This document shows, one piece after another, positions 44,681 through 54,444 of a stretch of DNA of 64,000 nucleotides. The notes beneath the pieces were generated by a model. The model saw only the letters and a program-made list of their open reading frames with translations, did no database searches and had not been told where the DNA came from. The stretch is from CAXMMR01 sp965198995 (GTDB lineage Bacteria > Pseudomonadota > Alphaproteobacteria > Acetobacterales > Acetobacteraceae), in contig CBDAQG010000002.1 of the NCBI GenBank assembly GCA_965198995.1, positions 496,001 to 560,000 of the forward strand, read 5' to 3'. The first letter of the stretch is position 1; every line of letters starts with the position of its first letter. The position numbers and the translations under genes are program-made.

Positions 44681-45832
44681 TTAATTTTTGCGGACCTTTG
44701 ACTTGGCTTGCTGAGTTGACACGGATTCTGAAGCGACAGCCGTGAGCTTGCGCTCTAGAAACGCCGCGACTGCGATCTCCTCCGCAGTGAGCAGCCCCTT
44801 CGTTGTCGTTGTGTCGGTCAAAACCTCTGTCGCTCGGTCGGCAAGGCCGCTGACTAGCGAGCCGTCCAAATAGCCTTCAAAGATAGCTGGATGGATGTAG
44901 CACTTGCGGCAAATAGCCGGTGTGTTGCCCAGCAACTTTGAAACGGCTTCGATCGCATGCAGCACGTTCTTCTTGGCCTTAGCCTTGCTGTCAAAAGCTT
45001 CAAATTCCTTCAGCGCTAAGGCGGCAAGATTTGTTGCCGCCCAGGTGCGGAAGTCTTTCGCGGTGATGTTTTGGCCAGTCACCTCATGCAGGTAGGCATT
45101 GACGTCATCCGATCCGATGCTGTGCTGCCGCCCATCCGCATCGAGGAACTGGAAAAGCTCCTGGCCAGGAAGATCATCCAATCGCCTAACAATGTTGGAA
45201 AGCCGTCGGTCGGTAAGCTCGATATGACGCTGGATGCCGTGTTTGGCGCGAAAGTCCAAGGTGACGCGGCTACCACTTACCTTGACGTGACGATGGCGCA
45301 GCGTCGTTAAGCCAAAGCTGTTGTTAGTGCGCGCATACTCCTCGTTTCCAATACGCGCGAGGCTTCGCTCAAGCAGGCGGACGATCGCCGCAACAACCTT
45401 ACGTTTGGGCATTCCAGCGAGGCCGAGGTCATGGTCCACACGCTCGCGTATGCGCGGCAACTGAGCGCCGAATATAAGCATCTTACCATACTTCGCCTCA
45501 TCGCGGATTTCTCGCCAGCGTGGATGATATCGATACTGCTTACGGCCACGAGCATCGCGGCCAGAGGCCTGCAAGTGGCCATTCCGATCCTTGCAAATCC
45601 AGACGTCAGTGTAAGCTGGCGGTACTGCGAGCTTGTGGATCCGCTCAATCTCGAGTGGGTCTGTGATTTGGACGCCTTTGACATCTTTGTAGATAAAGCC
45701 GCCAGCCACAGCTTCGCGCTTGATGCCCGGGCGGTCGTCCTGCACGTAGTGCAGCCTGGCTGCCTTCGCCGCCGCTCTGACGTCAAGCAGGTCGCTACCG
45801 GGTGGCTCCTTGTGGTCGACCCGTCCATCCAT
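44681..45832 (-). CDS. DNA topoisomerase IB
   Basis: A 383-residue eukaryote-like type IB topoisomerase. The catalytic tyrosine lies in ICRKCYIHPAIFEGY near the C-terminus. TAKDFRTWAATN contains a conserved Arg, and the KVSGSRVTLDF ... GIQRHIEL region holds the catalytic lysine. It nicks one strand, lets it rotate and reseals it without ATP. The family is common in proteobacteria but not essential. The ATG is preceded by GGAG nine bases upstream. It follows ftsK by 58 bases on the same strand; both act on DNA topology, though a functional link is only a guess. Confidence 0.93.
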   Translation of the reverse strand: MDGRVDHKEPPGSDLLDVRAAAKAARLHYVQDDRPGIKREAVAGGFIYKDVKGVQITDPLEIERIHKLAVPPAYTDVWICKDRNGHLQASGRDARGRKQYRYHPRWREIRDEAKYGKMLIFGAQLPRIRERVDHDLGLAGMPKRKVVAAIVRLLERSLARIGNEEYARTNNSFGLTTLRHRHVKVSGSRVTLDFRAKHGIQRHIELTDRRLSNIVRRLDDLPGQELFQFLDADGRQHSIGSDDVNAYLHEVTGQNITAKDFRTWAATNLAALALKEFEAFDSKAKAKKNVLHAIEAVSKLLGNTPAICRKCYIHPAIFEGYLDGSLVSGLADRATEVLTDTTTTKGLLTAEEIAVAAFLERKLTAVASESVSTQQAKSKVRKN

Positions 45833-45890
45833 GCAAGCCCGCTCCCTAATCTGGCGACACAACAACGTCGCCTGGATCTGGTTGCAGAAC

Positions 45891-48329
45891 CTAGTCGTCG
45901 CTGCGCCTTACCAGCACTTCGCGGCGGCCAACATGATTAGCCTGACTGACGATCCCCTCCTTCTCCATCTGCTCGATGAGCTTGGCGGCGCGATTGTAGC
46001 CGATTGAAAGATGGCGCTGGATGAAGCTGGTGCTGGCTTTTCCCTCTCGGGAGACAAGAGCAACCGCTTGGTCAAACAGGCCCTTCTCGCCATCGCTTGC
46101 CCCGGCTATGCCTGAGAGCGCAGGGCCATCATCCTCGTCGAGCTGTTCAGTTACTTCCTCGATGTAGGCTGGCTCGCCCTGCTCACGCAGGAAGGCGACC
46201 ACATCCTCCACCTCACGGTCAGTGACGAAGGGCCCGTGCACGCGTGCGATCCGCCCGCCACCGACCATGTGCAACAGGTCGCCTTGACCGAGCAACTGTT
46301 CGGCACCTTGCTCACCCAGGATTGTGCGGCTGTCGAACTTGCTGATGACTTGGAAGCTGATGCGGGTCGGGAAGTTCGCCTTGATTGTGCCGGTGATAAC
46401 GTCCACGGACGGGCGCTGGGTTGCCATAATGACGTGGATGCCAGCTGCCCGCGCCATTTGCGCCAGCCGCTGCACCGTCGCTTCGATCTCTTTGCCGGCC
46501 ACCATCATCAGGTCCGCCATCTCGTCAATTACAACGACAATAAACGGCAGCGCTTCGAGTGCGAGCGGCTGATCCTCAAAGGTGGGCTTGCCGGTCTCGC
46601 TGTCAAAGCCAGTCTGCACCCGCCGCGTCACGATCTCACCGTCGGCTCGGGCAGCAGCTACCCGTTCGTTGTAGCCGCCAATGTTGCGCACGCTGAGCTG
46701 GCTCATTGCACGGTAGCGTCGCTCCATCTCCCGGACCGTCCACTTCAGTGCCGTCACGGCTTTGGCCGGCTCGGTCACAACCGGCGCCATCAGGTGCGGT
46801 ATACCCTCATAGACCGACAGCTCGAGCATCTTGGGGTCAATCAAGATTAGTCGGCACTGCTCGGGCGAGAGCCGATAGAGCAACGACAGGATCATTGCGT
46901 TGATGCCGACCGATTTGCCGGATCCGGTCGTGCCGGCAATCAGCAGATGTGGCATCCTGGCGAGGTCCGCAACGACGGGGGCGCCGCTGATATCCTTGCC
47001 AAGGGCGAGATTGAGGCGCCCTGGACTGCGCATCCAGTCGTCATTACCCAGAAGCTCGGACAGAAAGACTGTCTCGCGCTTGGCATTCGGCACCTCGATC
47101 CCGATGGCATTGCGACCGGAGACCGTTGCGATGCGCACGGCGCTAACCGACAGGCTGCGAGCAACGTCGTCGGCCAGGCCGACCACACGCGCCGAGCGTA
47201 TGCCTGGTGCGGGTTCCAGCTCATAGAGCGTGACCACCGGTCCAGGACGGATCTCGCGGATGGTGCCTTGCACGCCGTAGTCGGCGAGCACGGATTCGAG
47301 CAGGCGAGCATTATTTTCAAGGGACTCCTCGCTTGGACCGCCAGCGAGGCGCGTGGGGGGCGCAGTCAGCAGCGATAGCGGCGGGACCACCCAGCCGTCT
47401 TCCGGAAGGGCGAGAGTGCTTTGTTGTGGCTGTACAGCAGGTCGTGGCAGCACCGGTATGCGCATCCGCGTTTTACTGACTGGACTGAGCTTCGCCGCCG
47501 GTGTGGCCTGATTTCGGGCCTTCGTCTGCTCTTGTGCCGGTGCAAGGGTCGTCATTGGAGCGTCGAGCTTAGAGGGCATCGCCTCTGCCGGCTCGGCTTC
47601 GTCCATCGGACGTCCAGCCAAGCTGGGCAGGGTCTCACTTAGCCGGCCGACAAATAAGCCGACGCTGTGACCACCCTTGATAGAGCGACGCGCTGCTGCG
47701 CCAGCGCCCCGTCCGGCGGCTCGCCATTCATGGAGCGAAAGCCCGAGGGACATCAGAGTTGACAGCAACCCCAACGCCATCAGAAGCAGAAGGCTGACCT
47801 TTGCACCCGCTGCGCCGGCAATGCTCAAGCCCAGAAGACGGATGTGGTCGGCGGCGGCAAAGCCAACCGCCCCACCTGAACCGGCTTCGCTAGGCCAACT
47901 CGGCATTCGGCGGGCCAGCGCCGGCATGATGAGCGGCACGGCCGCAAGGGCGGCCGCCACGACCGGCACGGCGGCGGTTAAGCCGCCGACGCGCAAACCG
48001 ATCCGTCCGAGCTGCCCATGCCAGGCAATCCGCCAGGCCCAAGCCAACATTGCCAGGCCAGGTAGAATGCCCGCCAAGCCAAAACCCTGGAGAAGCAGGT
48101 CTGAGAGCAGGGCGCCAGGCGCCCCGGCAATGTTGGTCGGCAGCAGCGAGGTCGCGGTGTCGAAGGAGGGATCGCGAGGGTTATAGGTGGCAAGAGCCAG
48201 CAACAGCAGGATGCCTACCAGGCAGAGTAGCAGACCAAGCATCTCACTGAGCCTTCGCCCGGCAAGCGCTCGCAGCGTCGGCGAGACGAAATGCCGCGGC
48301 CCTGCATGGCTGTGAGTGACGCCTGACAT
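45891..48329 (-). CDS. ftsK: DNA translocase FtsK
   Basis: About 812 residues. The N-terminus has four membrane segments that anchor it at the septum. A short, Ala/Pro-rich linker follows, then the motor with Walker A AGTTGSGKSVGINAMI and Walker B FIVVVIDEMADLMM. The C-terminal winged-helix gamma domain (SFIQRHLSIGYNRAAKLIEQMEKEGI) recognises KOPS. It pumps chromosome ends at division and activates XerCD at dif. Two adjacent ATGs lie at 48329-48332, the second five bases after GGAG; a GTG at 48368 would add 13 residues. Confidence 0.95.
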   Translation of the reverse strand: MSGVTHSHAGPRHFVSPTLRALAGRRLSEMLGLLLCLVGILLLLALATYNPRDPSFDTATSLLPTNIAGAPGALLSDLLLQGFGLAGILPGLAMLAWAWRIAWHGQLGRIGLRVGGLTAAVPVVAAALAAVPLIMPALARRMPSWPSEAGSGGAVGFAAADHIRLLGLSIAGAAGAKVSLLLLMALGLLSTLMSLGLSLHEWRAAGRGAGAAARRSIKGGHSVGLFVGRLSETLPSLAGRPMDEAEPAEAMPSKLDAPMTTLAPAQEQTKARNQATPAAKLSPVSKTRMRIPVLPRPAVQPQQSTLALPEDGWVVPPLSLLTAPPTRLAGGPSEESLENNARLLESVLADYGVQGTIREIRPGPVVTLYELEPAPGIRSARVVGLADDVARSLSVSAVRIATVSGRNAIGIEVPNAKRETVFLSELLGNDDWMRSPGRLNLALGKDISGAPVVADLARMPHLLIAGTTGSGKSVGINAMILSLLYRLSPEQCRLILIDPKMLELSVYEGIPHLMAPVVTEPAKAVTALKWTVREMERRYRAMSQLSVRNIGGYNERVAAARADGEIVTRRVQTGFDSETGKPTFEDQPLALEALPFIVVVIDEMADLMMVAGKEIEATVQRLAQMARAAGIHVIMATQRPSVDVITGTIKANFPTRISFQVISKFDSRTILGEQGAEQLLGQGDLLHMVGGGRIARVHGPFVTDREVEDVVAFLREQGEPAYIEEVTEQLDEDDGPALSGIAGASDGEKGLFDQAVALVSREGKASTSFIQRHLSIGYNRAAKLIEQMEKEGIVSQANHVGRREVLVRRSDD

Positions 48330-48415
48330 CATGGCTCCGGCGAAAGACGGCGCGCGAGGTTCGTTCACGCAGCACGTGAAGCATAGGTCATAACTGACCG
48401 ACGAGCCACGCTTAA

Positions 48416-49060
48416 CTAGTCGGGCAACAGCTTGTAGATGGTGACGAGACGCTCCTCACGATCTTCCAGTTCCAGGCTTGTCGGCACTTGGTAACTGACG
48501 ATTGGCGACAATCCGGAAGCGGGAAGGTAGGCGCGGCCTGGATCGGCAACCCACACATCAGCACATGCGGCGAGTCGGCGCAGCCATGGCAGGATGTGCT
48601 GCGTCATTGGCGCTTCATAACAGACGTCGCCGCATAGGATCACGTCCCAACGGCAAGGGCAGCCAACCAGATCGTCACCGATTGCAGTGATGTCGAGGCC
48701 ATTCAGCCTGGCGTTCAACGCGATCGCGGCGACCGCCAGCGGGTCGATCTCGGCCGCGTCTACGCGCTTGGCGCCGGCGCGACTCGCCGCAAGCCCGGAC
48801 AGGCCGCAACCGGCGGCGAAATCCAGCACATGACGACCCCGCACGACGTCAGGCTGATCGATAATGAAGCGCGCCAGAGCCTGCCCGCCAGGCCAGGCGA
48901 AGGCCCAAAATGGTGGCTCGATATTGTTCTGCTGGAGCGCCGCCTCGCTGGCTTGCCAAATCGGCGTAATCTCGGTTGCGAGCATCAAGCTGAGTTCCGG
49001 CACCAGCGCCGCCGAGCCAACGCTCGTATTGGCCCTAATAAAGGTTTCAGGCTGTATCAC
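48416..49060 (-). CDS. class I SAM methyltransferase, ETF-beta lysine methyltransferase-like
   Basis: A 214-residue protein. PPFWAFAWPGGQALARFI leads into VLDFAAGCGLSGLAASRAGA (SAM motif I) and AAEIDPLAVAAIALN. DVILCGDVCYEAPM and VADPGRAYLP follow. These match the METTL20-like bacterial proteins, one of which (Agrobacterium) methylates the beta subunit of electron-transfer flavoprotein. Others are annotated as L11- or nicotinamide methyltransferases, so the target is inferred. I chose GTG overlapping the ubiA stop as GTGA. Longer upstream reading runs into ubiA. Confidence 0.82.
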   Translation of the reverse strand: MIQPETFIRANTSVGSAALVPELSLMLATEITPIWQASEAALQQNNIEPPFWAFAWPGGQALARFIIDQPDVVRGRHVLDFAAGCGLSGLAASRAGAKRVDAAEIDPLAVAAIALNARLNGLDITAIGDDLVGCPCRWDVILCGDVCYEAPMTQHILPWLRRLAACADVWVADPGRAYLPASGLSPIVSYQVPTSLELEDREERLVTIYKLLPD

Positions 49061-49962
49061 ACCAAGCCGACCAGTAAGCTCAGTGCGATCGTCAAACCAA
49101 CCTCGCGATTGGATTTGAACAGCAACAGGCACAAGGCTGGATCCGTGATGTCGAGGTAGACAACCTGTCGTGCCAGCAGCAGGGCTGGAAGCGGCAAGGT
49201 TAGCCAGAAGCCGAGCGACATGTTGGCCACCCAGCCTGCCAAGCCTAGAAAGACGATCGTCATGCCGTAGCAGCCCGACAGAAACGGTCTTGCCGACGCG
49301 GCGAAGCGGCGCGAGGTCGAGCGGATGCCGACCAAAGCGTCATCCTCGATGTCCTGAAAGCCGTAGATGGTGTCGAAGCCGAGGACCCAGGTGATGGCGG
49401 CGGCGTAGACGCAAAGGCCCGCAATGCCAGGTCGGGCGGTCGCGGCGATCCAGCCGAGCCAGGCGCCATAGCCAAACGTGAAGCCAAGAACGAGTTGCGG
49501 GTACCAGGTGACCCGCTTGGCAGCCGGGTAGAGGGCTATGAGCACCAGCGATGCCGCACCCCAATGTTGCGCCGCATCGTTGAGCTGCAGCAGCACGGCA
49601 AGCCCAAGGCTGAGCAAGACCGTGAGTAGAACAAGCGCTTGAGGCACATTCAGCGCGCCCGAGGCGAGTGGCCGCATCGCTGTGCGGACGACCAGTCGAT
49701 CAAGACGACGGTCCCAGATGTCATTCACGACGCAGCCCGCCGAGCGCATGACTATGCTGCCGATGGCGAAGAGAGCAACGAGCAGCGCCGAACTGCCGAT
49801 CCTGACCGGCAAGGCTGACCGAGCAAGAAGGATGCCCCAGAGTCCTGGCAGGAAGAGCAGCCAGGTGCCGATGGGACGGTCCAGGCGCATGAGCTTCCAG
49901 TACTGCTGGAGAATGCCCCGAGGGAAACGCCCGGCGACGTCATGGTCTGCGGCTCGCGACAC
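49057..49962 (-). CDS. ubiA: 4-hydroxybenzoate octaprenyltransferase
   Basis: A 301-residue membrane prenyltransferase with about nine hydrophobic segments. The two Asp-rich motifs are NDIWDRRLD (80-88) and DTIYGFQDIEDD (about 195-206), which bind the prenyl diphosphate through Mg2+. It attaches the polyprenyl tail to 4-hydroxybenzoate in ubiquinone synthesis. GTG start. It is divergent from rsmE with start codons only 36 bases apart, and coupled to the downstream methyltransferase by four bases. Confidence 0.94.
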   Translation of the reverse strand: MSRAADHDVAGRFPRGILQQYWKLMRLDRPIGTWLLFLPGLWGILLARSALPVRIGSSALLVALFAIGSIVMRSAGCVVNDIWDRRLDRLVVRTAMRPLASGALNVPQALVLLTVLLSLGLAVLLQLNDAAQHWGAASLVLIALYPAAKRVTWYPQLVLGFTFGYGAWLGWIAATARPGIAGLCVYAAAITWVLGFDTIYGFQDIEDDALVGIRSTSRRFAASARPFLSGCYGMTIVFLGLAGWVANMSLGFWLTLPLPALLLARQVVYLDITDPALCLLLFKSNREVGLTIALSLLVGLV

Positions 49963-49998
49963 TGGTGCTATGATCGTGCTGATGTCGGACGGGTGAGC

Positions 49999-50730
49999 AT
50001 GGGAAAAGCGTCCTCGACCAAGCCGCGGCTGTTTGTCGAGGCCGATCTCGTTTACGACGTGTCAATCCCGCTTTCGAGCGGGCAAGCGCATTATCTTGGC
50101 GCCGTTCTTCGGCGCCAGCGCGATGACGAGGTGCGGCTGTTCAATGGCCGTGACGGCGAATGGTCGGCTGCGATCACGCTGCTGGAGCACGGTCGGGCTC
50201 AGGTGCGGACCACGACGGCGTTGAGATCCCAGTCCGTCGAGCCGGATCTGGCCATCCTATGCGCTGTGCTGAAGCGGGAGGCACTGGAACTTGTCATGCA
50301 GAAGGCAACCGAGCTGGGTGTGACACGACTTCAGCCTGTCGTGACGGAGCGCAGCCAGCGTCAGCCGATCAACACCGCGAGGTTAACAGCCATTGCGATC
50401 GAGGCGGCCGAACAGAGCGAGCGTTTGACGGTGCCGCTGCTCGTGCCGTCGATCCCGCTTTGTGAACTTCTGGATACCTGGCCACCAGGCCGGCCGCTGG
50501 CTATGGCAATCGAGAGAAGCGGGATCGCCCTTACGCCAGTGCGGGCGAACGCGCTGCTCGTTGGCCCCGAGGGCGGTTTCTCGCCGCGAGAGCTTGACGC
50601 CACCATCCGCCACCCCTTTGTTCTGCCAATGTGCCTTGGTCCTTCCGTGCTCCGGGCGGAGACTGCAGCGATCGCGGGTCTGACGTTGCTCCTGGCTGGG
50701 CGCTCGTCCGCCGATGGCTGGTTCGGCTAG
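49999..50730 (+). CDS. rsmE: 16S rRNA (uracil1498-N3)-methyltransferase
   Basis: A 243-residue SPOUT methyltransferase. The PUA-like first domain (SGQAHYLGAVLRRQRDDEVRLFNGRDGEW) and the knot domain are complete. LVGPEGGFSPRELD and LGPSVLRAETAAIAGL form the SAM pocket. It methylates U1498 of 16S rRNA in the assembled 30S subunit. ATG at 49999 or GTG two codons earlier are both possible. gshA follows 24 bases downstream. Confidence 0.95.
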   Translation: MGKASSTKPRLFVEADLVYDVSIPLSSGQAHYLGAVLRRQRDDEVRLFNGRDGEWSAAITLLEHGRAQVRTTTALRSQSVEPDLAILCAVLKREALELVMQKATELGVTRLQPVVTERSQRQPINTARLTAIAIEAAEQSERLTVPLLVPSIPLCELLDTWPPGRPLAMAIERSGIALTPVRANALLVGPEGGFSPRELDATIRHPFVLPMCLGPSVLRAETAAIAGLTLLLAGRSSADGWFG

Positions 50731-50754
50731 CCGGCACGCATCTTAGAGAGGCCA

Positions 50755-52134
50755 ATGTCAAACCCGGGGGATGAGGACACGACGCCGATCGTGTCGGTGC
50801 GTCAGCTAGCCGATTACATCGCAGCGGGATGCAAGCCCCCGGCGGAGCATCGTATCGGCACCGAGCACGAGAAGTTTGGCTTTCGGCGCCCGCCCTGCGC
50901 GGACGGCTCGGACTTCGCTCCGCCGCCATACGAGCCTCGAGGCATTCAATCGACGCTGCTGGGGATCGCCGAGCGCGGCTGGAACCGCATTGACGAGAAC
51001 GGCATGCCAATCGGCCTCAAGCGCGGGGGCGCGTCGGTGTCCCTGGAGCCGGGTGGCCAGTTGGAGCTCTCAGGTGCGCCGCTGGAGACCTTACACGAGG
51101 TCGAGAGCGAGTTGCTGCGACACTACGAGGATGTGCGAGCCGCTGCCTCGCCTCTCGGCCTCGGCTTTGCGCCGCTAGGCTTCCATCCGCTGGCCACTCG
51201 GGCTGAGATTCCATGGATGCCGAAATCCCGCTACTCGATCATGCGGCGCTACATGCAGCTGACCGGCAAGCTTGGTCTCGACATGATGCAGCGAACCTGC
51301 ACCGTGCAGGTCAATCTGGACTACGCATCAGAGTCGGACATGCGACGCAAACTGCATGTTTCGCTGCTGCTGCAGCCAGTCGCGACGGCGTTGTTCGCCA
51401 ATTCTCCGTTTACGGAGGGCCGTCCGAACGGCTTCCTATCAGCGCGAGCCAACGTGTGGACCGATACTGACGCCGATCGCACTGGCATCCCTGCCGTCAT
51501 GCTGGAGGCCGGGTTCGGCTTCGAGCGCTACGTCGATTGGCTCCTCGATGTGCCTATGTACTTCTTATATAGAGATGGCCGCTACATCGACGTAGCAGGC
51601 GCCTCATTTCGCGACTTCATGGCTGGGCGACTTGCCGCCGCGGATGGCCAGCCCGCGACGGTCGGAGACTTCGCTGACCACATGACAACAGCGTTTACCG
51701 AGGTGCGCCTCAAGCGATTCTTGGAGATGCGGGGTGCCGATGCAGGCCGTGCCGACATGATGCTGGCTCAGTCAGCACTCTGGGTTGGCCTGCTCTATGA
51801 TCCGGCAGCGCTTGAGGCTGCCTATTCGCTGGTCTGCAGTCGTCCTTGGCAGGAGTTTGCCGCCCTGCGCGCGGTCGTTCCGACACAAGGCCTGTCTGCT
51901 ACTTGGCACAATGGCACGCTGCGCGCCTTGGCTGATGAGATGATTGAGATCGCTCTTGGCGGCCTTGCAGCTCGCGCTCGTTCCGGGCCGGGCGGCCTGG
52001 ATGAGCGTCGCTTTCTTGAACCGCTTCGTGCTGTCGCAGCAGGTGCGCCGACTCAAGCCGAGGTCTGGTTGGACCGCTATCACCACGCATGGGCAGGCGA
52101 TGCCAGTCGTATCTTCGAAGAGGCCGCGATATAG
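50755..52134 (+). CDS. gshA: glutamate-cysteine ligase (plant/alphaproteobacterial type)
   Basis: A 459-residue GshA of the COG3572 class. EHRIGTEHEKFGF is the ATP/Mg2+-binding start of this class. SVSLEPGGQLELSGAPLETLHEV follows, as does MQRTCTVQVNLDYASE further on. It makes gamma-glutamylcysteine, the rate-limiting step of glutathione synthesis. The upstream rsmE-gshA pair is a frequent alphaproteobacterial arrangement. The end of the gene faces the ROK kinase gene with 11 bases between. Confidence 0.95.
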   Translation: MSNPGDEDTTPIVSVRQLADYIAAGCKPPAEHRIGTEHEKFGFRRPPCADGSDFAPPPYEPRGIQSTLLGIAERGWNRIDENGMPIGLKRGGASVSLEPGGQLELSGAPLETLHEVESELLRHYEDVRAAASPLGLGFAPLGFHPLATRAEIPWMPKSRYSIMRRYMQLTGKLGLDMMQRTCTVQVNLDYASESDMRRKLHVSLLLQPVATALFANSPFTEGRPNGFLSARANVWTDTDADRTGIPAVMLEAGFGFERYVDWLLDVPMYFLYRDGRYIDVAGASFRDFMAGRLAAADGQPATVGDFADHMTTAFTEVRLKRFLEMRGADAGRADMMLAQSALWVGLLYDPAALEAAYSLVCSRPWQEFAALRAVVPTQGLSATWHNGTLRALADEMIEIALGGLAARARSGPGGLDERRFLEPLRAVAAGAPTQAEVWLDRYHHAWAGDASRIFEEAAI

Positions 52135-52145
52135 GTGCTGACGCG

Positions 52146-53060
52146 TCAGGCTTGCGCGTTGGAAGGTTTCGGCCACAACCAAGCGGCTCCCCGCACGCCC
52201 GAGCTGTCGCCGAAGCGATTGCGCAAGATGGGCGTGGTCACTGTGTCGGCAACCACGTTTCGCGCCACAAGCCCGGGGAGCACATCATACAGGTGCTGCA
52301 TGTTTGATAAACCGCCGCCCAGCACGATGACGTCGGGATCCAGCAGGTTGACAACCTGAGCAAGCCCACGCGCCAGGCGGTCGGCATGTCGGTTTAGCGC
52401 CGCTGCAGCTGCTTTATCGCCAGCAGCCGCTCGGCTCGGCAGCCCGCTAGCGTCCCAGTGACCCGGGCCGTCGCAGTCCGCTGCCAGCGCGGGCCCAGCG
52501 ACGAAGCGTTCCAGGCAGCCGGAGTTGCCGCAGAAGCAGCTTGGCATCGGCAGGTCGTCCTCACACGGCCACGGCAGGGGATTGTGGCCCCACTCGCCCC
52601 CAATGCGATGCAGCCCATCCAGCAATCGGCCGTCCACCACGATCCCGCCACCCGTGCCGGTGCCGATAATAACACCGAACACGACCCGTTTGCCGGCTGC
52701 AGCGCCGTCCACAGCCTCGGACAAGGCAAAGCAATTGGCGTCGTTCTGCACCCGCACGGGGCGCTGCAGCGCATCGGCGAGGTCGACGTCGAACCTCGTG
52801 CCATTTAGCCAAGTTGTGTTCGCGTTCTTGATCCGACCAGCCGCCGGATCAATGGCGCCTGGGATGCCAATCCCGACTGTTAGCGTAACACCAAGCTCGC
52901 TTTCGGACAGCCGCACCAGGTCGCGCACGACCCTCACGGCGGCCTGGTAGCTTCCTGGGTTTGGTGCCCGACGCCTCCAGACGACCTCGCCAGCTTTGCC
53001 AAGAACAGCGACCTCAATTTTGGTGCCGCCGAAATCTACCCCAGCCTGCAGGATCGTCAT
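52146..53060 (-). CDS. ROK-family sugar kinase, fructokinase-like
   Basis: A 304-residue ROK protein with the phosphate loop GVDFGGTKIEVAVLG, NDANCFALSEAV and GTGTGGGIVVDGRLLDG. A zinc-binding stretch (GHNPLPWPC ... SCFCGNSGCLERF) supports structural integrity as in Mak-type fructokinases. It has no helix-turn-helix, so it is an enzyme, not a ROK repressor. The likely substrate is fructose or another hexose. I chose the internal ATG because the 48 preceding residues look non-homologous. Confidence 0.9.
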   Translation of the reverse strand: MTILQAGVDFGGTKIEVAVLGKAGEVVWRRRAPNPGSYQAAVRVVRDLVRLSESELGVTLTVGIGIPGAIDPAAGRIKNANTTWLNGTRFDVDLADALQRPVRVQNDANCFALSEAVDGAAAGKRVVFGVIIGTGTGGGIVVDGRLLDGLHRIGGEWGHNPLPWPCEDDLPMPSCFCGNSGCLERFVAGPALAADCDGPGHWDASGLPSRAAAGDKAAAAALNRHADRLARGLAQVVNLLDPDVIVLGGGLSNMQHLYDVLPGLVARNVVADTVTTPILRNRFGDSSGVRGAAWLWPKPSNAQA

Positions 53061-53143
53061 GCCGTTCTTATGGGTGGGGCGACGCGAGTCCTCAAGTTCA
53101 AGGTTGGGTTTGCGGTCACGGCCATGGCGCGGCATAGTTGGGT

Positions 53144-53380
53144 GTGAGCGAGACTGTGCTGGACGTGAAAGGGCTCCGGTGTCCGTTGCCTGTCCTTCGG
53201 GCAAACCGCCTCTTGCGCGACATGGCCCCAGGAGCGCGTCTACGCGTGCTTGCGACAGATCAGGCTGCTGCAGCGGACTTCCGAGCTTACTGTCGAGAGA
53301 CTGGACACGCCCTGTTGGCGGCCAGTGAGGAGAGCGGCGTGCTGAGCTTCATCATTCGCCGCTGCGAGGTGGCGGGCTGA
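53144..53380 (+). CDS. TusA-like sulfur carrier protein
   Basis: A 78-residue protein with VLDVKGLRCPLPVLRANRLL at the N-terminus; the catalytic Cys13 is in CPLP. TusA-family proteins pass persulfide sulfur from desulfurases to partners in tRNA thiolation, molybdenum-cofactor or sulfur metabolism. GTG at 53144 and TTG two codons earlier are candidate starts. Neither has a strong ribosome-binding site. Its stop overlaps the next gene by one base (TGATG). Confidence 0.88.
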   Translation: MSETVLDVKGLRCPLPVLRANRLLRDMAPGARLRVLATDQAAAADFRAYCRETGHALLAASEESGVLSFIIRRCEVAG

Positions 53381-54309
53381 TGGCTCGTGTCGCCCTAGTG
53401 TCGCACCCGGCATGCCAAGGCCACGATCCCGGCGCCTGGCACCCGGAGCGGCCGGGTCGCTTGACGGCTGTTCTTGACGCGCTTGCTGAGCCAGAATTTG
53501 CGGAGTTGAGGCGACACGAGGCGCCGTGTGCCAGCGATGACGCGATTAAGCTCGTCCATTCGGCAAGCCATTTGGCAAGGTTGCGCGGGTTGCATGAGAC
53601 AGGCGCCCGGGTCGACATAGATGCCGACACCGTGATGATGAAGGCGAGCCTTGATGCCGCGCTGCGGGCTGCCGGCGGTGGGGTACTCGCGGTCGACCTC
53701 GTTATGACGGGTCGTGTCGAGCGTGCTTTCGTCGCCAGCCGGCCACCGGGCCACCATGCCGAGCCAGACGTGGCGATGGGTTTTTGTCTGCTCAACAATG
53801 CGGCAATTGCAGCACGTTACGCCCTGACCCACCACAATCTTCGTCGTGTGGCGATCGTCGACTTCGACGTCCACCACGGCAACGGCACGCAAACCGTCTG
53901 CGCCACCAACCCAAACTTGCTCTATGTCTCAAGCCATCAGATGCCGTGCTATCCCGGAACCGGCAGGCGCGAGGAGACCGTAGGCGGCCGCCTCGTCAAC
54001 ATGCCGCTGGCTCCAGGCAGCGGTTCAGAGACGTTTCGCTCGGCGTGGACCACCATCGGTCTGCCGGCTGTGGCTGCCTTTGAGCCCTCGCTGCTGGTGG
54101 TGTCTGCCGGCTTTGATGGCCATCTCGATGACCCGCTGGCCCAGCTCGCCTTGCAAGTCGATGATTTCGGCTGGCTGACAGCAGCCCTCGTCAAGCTTAC
54201 TAGGACGTGCTGCGCCGGTCGTATCGTCTCCCTGCTCGAGGGCGGTTACGACCTGCAGGCCCTTGCGGCAGGCGTGTCCGCCCACGTCGCTGCCTTGATG
54301 CAAGACTAA
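53380..54309 (+). CDS. histone-deacetylase-family hydrolase (AcuC/class II-like)
   Basis: A 309-residue zinc amidohydrolase with arginase-deacetylase fold. SRPPGHHAEPDVAMGFCLLNNAA contains the tandem catalytic His pair, and IVDFDVHHGNGTQ and VSAGFDGHLDDPL hold the zinc ligands. Bacterial members remove acetyl groups from small amides, polyamines or proteins. The TGATG junction couples it to the TusA-like gene. In many alphaproteobacteria this gene directly precedes xseB-ispA-dxs, as here. Confidence 0.92.
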   Translation: MARVALVSHPACQGHDPGAWHPERPGRLTAVLDALAEPEFAELRRHEAPCASDDAIKLVHSASHLARLRGLHETGARVDIDADTVMMKASLDAALRAAGGGVLAVDLVMTGRVERAFVASRPPGHHAEPDVAMGFCLLNNAAIAARYALTHHNLRRVAIVDFDVHHGNGTQTVCATNPNLLYVSSHQMPCYPGTGRREETVGGRLVNMPLAPGSGSETFRSAWTTIGLPAVAAFEPSLLVVSAGFDGHLDDPLAQLALQVDDFGWLTAALVKLTRTCCAGRIVSLLEGGYDLQALAAGVSAHVAALMQD

Positions 54310-54444
54310 ACTAGGGCTAAGCCACGCGAAGTCCGCCGTTCGTCACTGCGTCCTTGCCGCTACAGTGTGGCCTCATTGTGCTAGGGGCGCTTTCTGTTTG
54401 CCGTAAGGCGCGTTACCACCGAGAGCAGTATACGAGGTCGCTTG

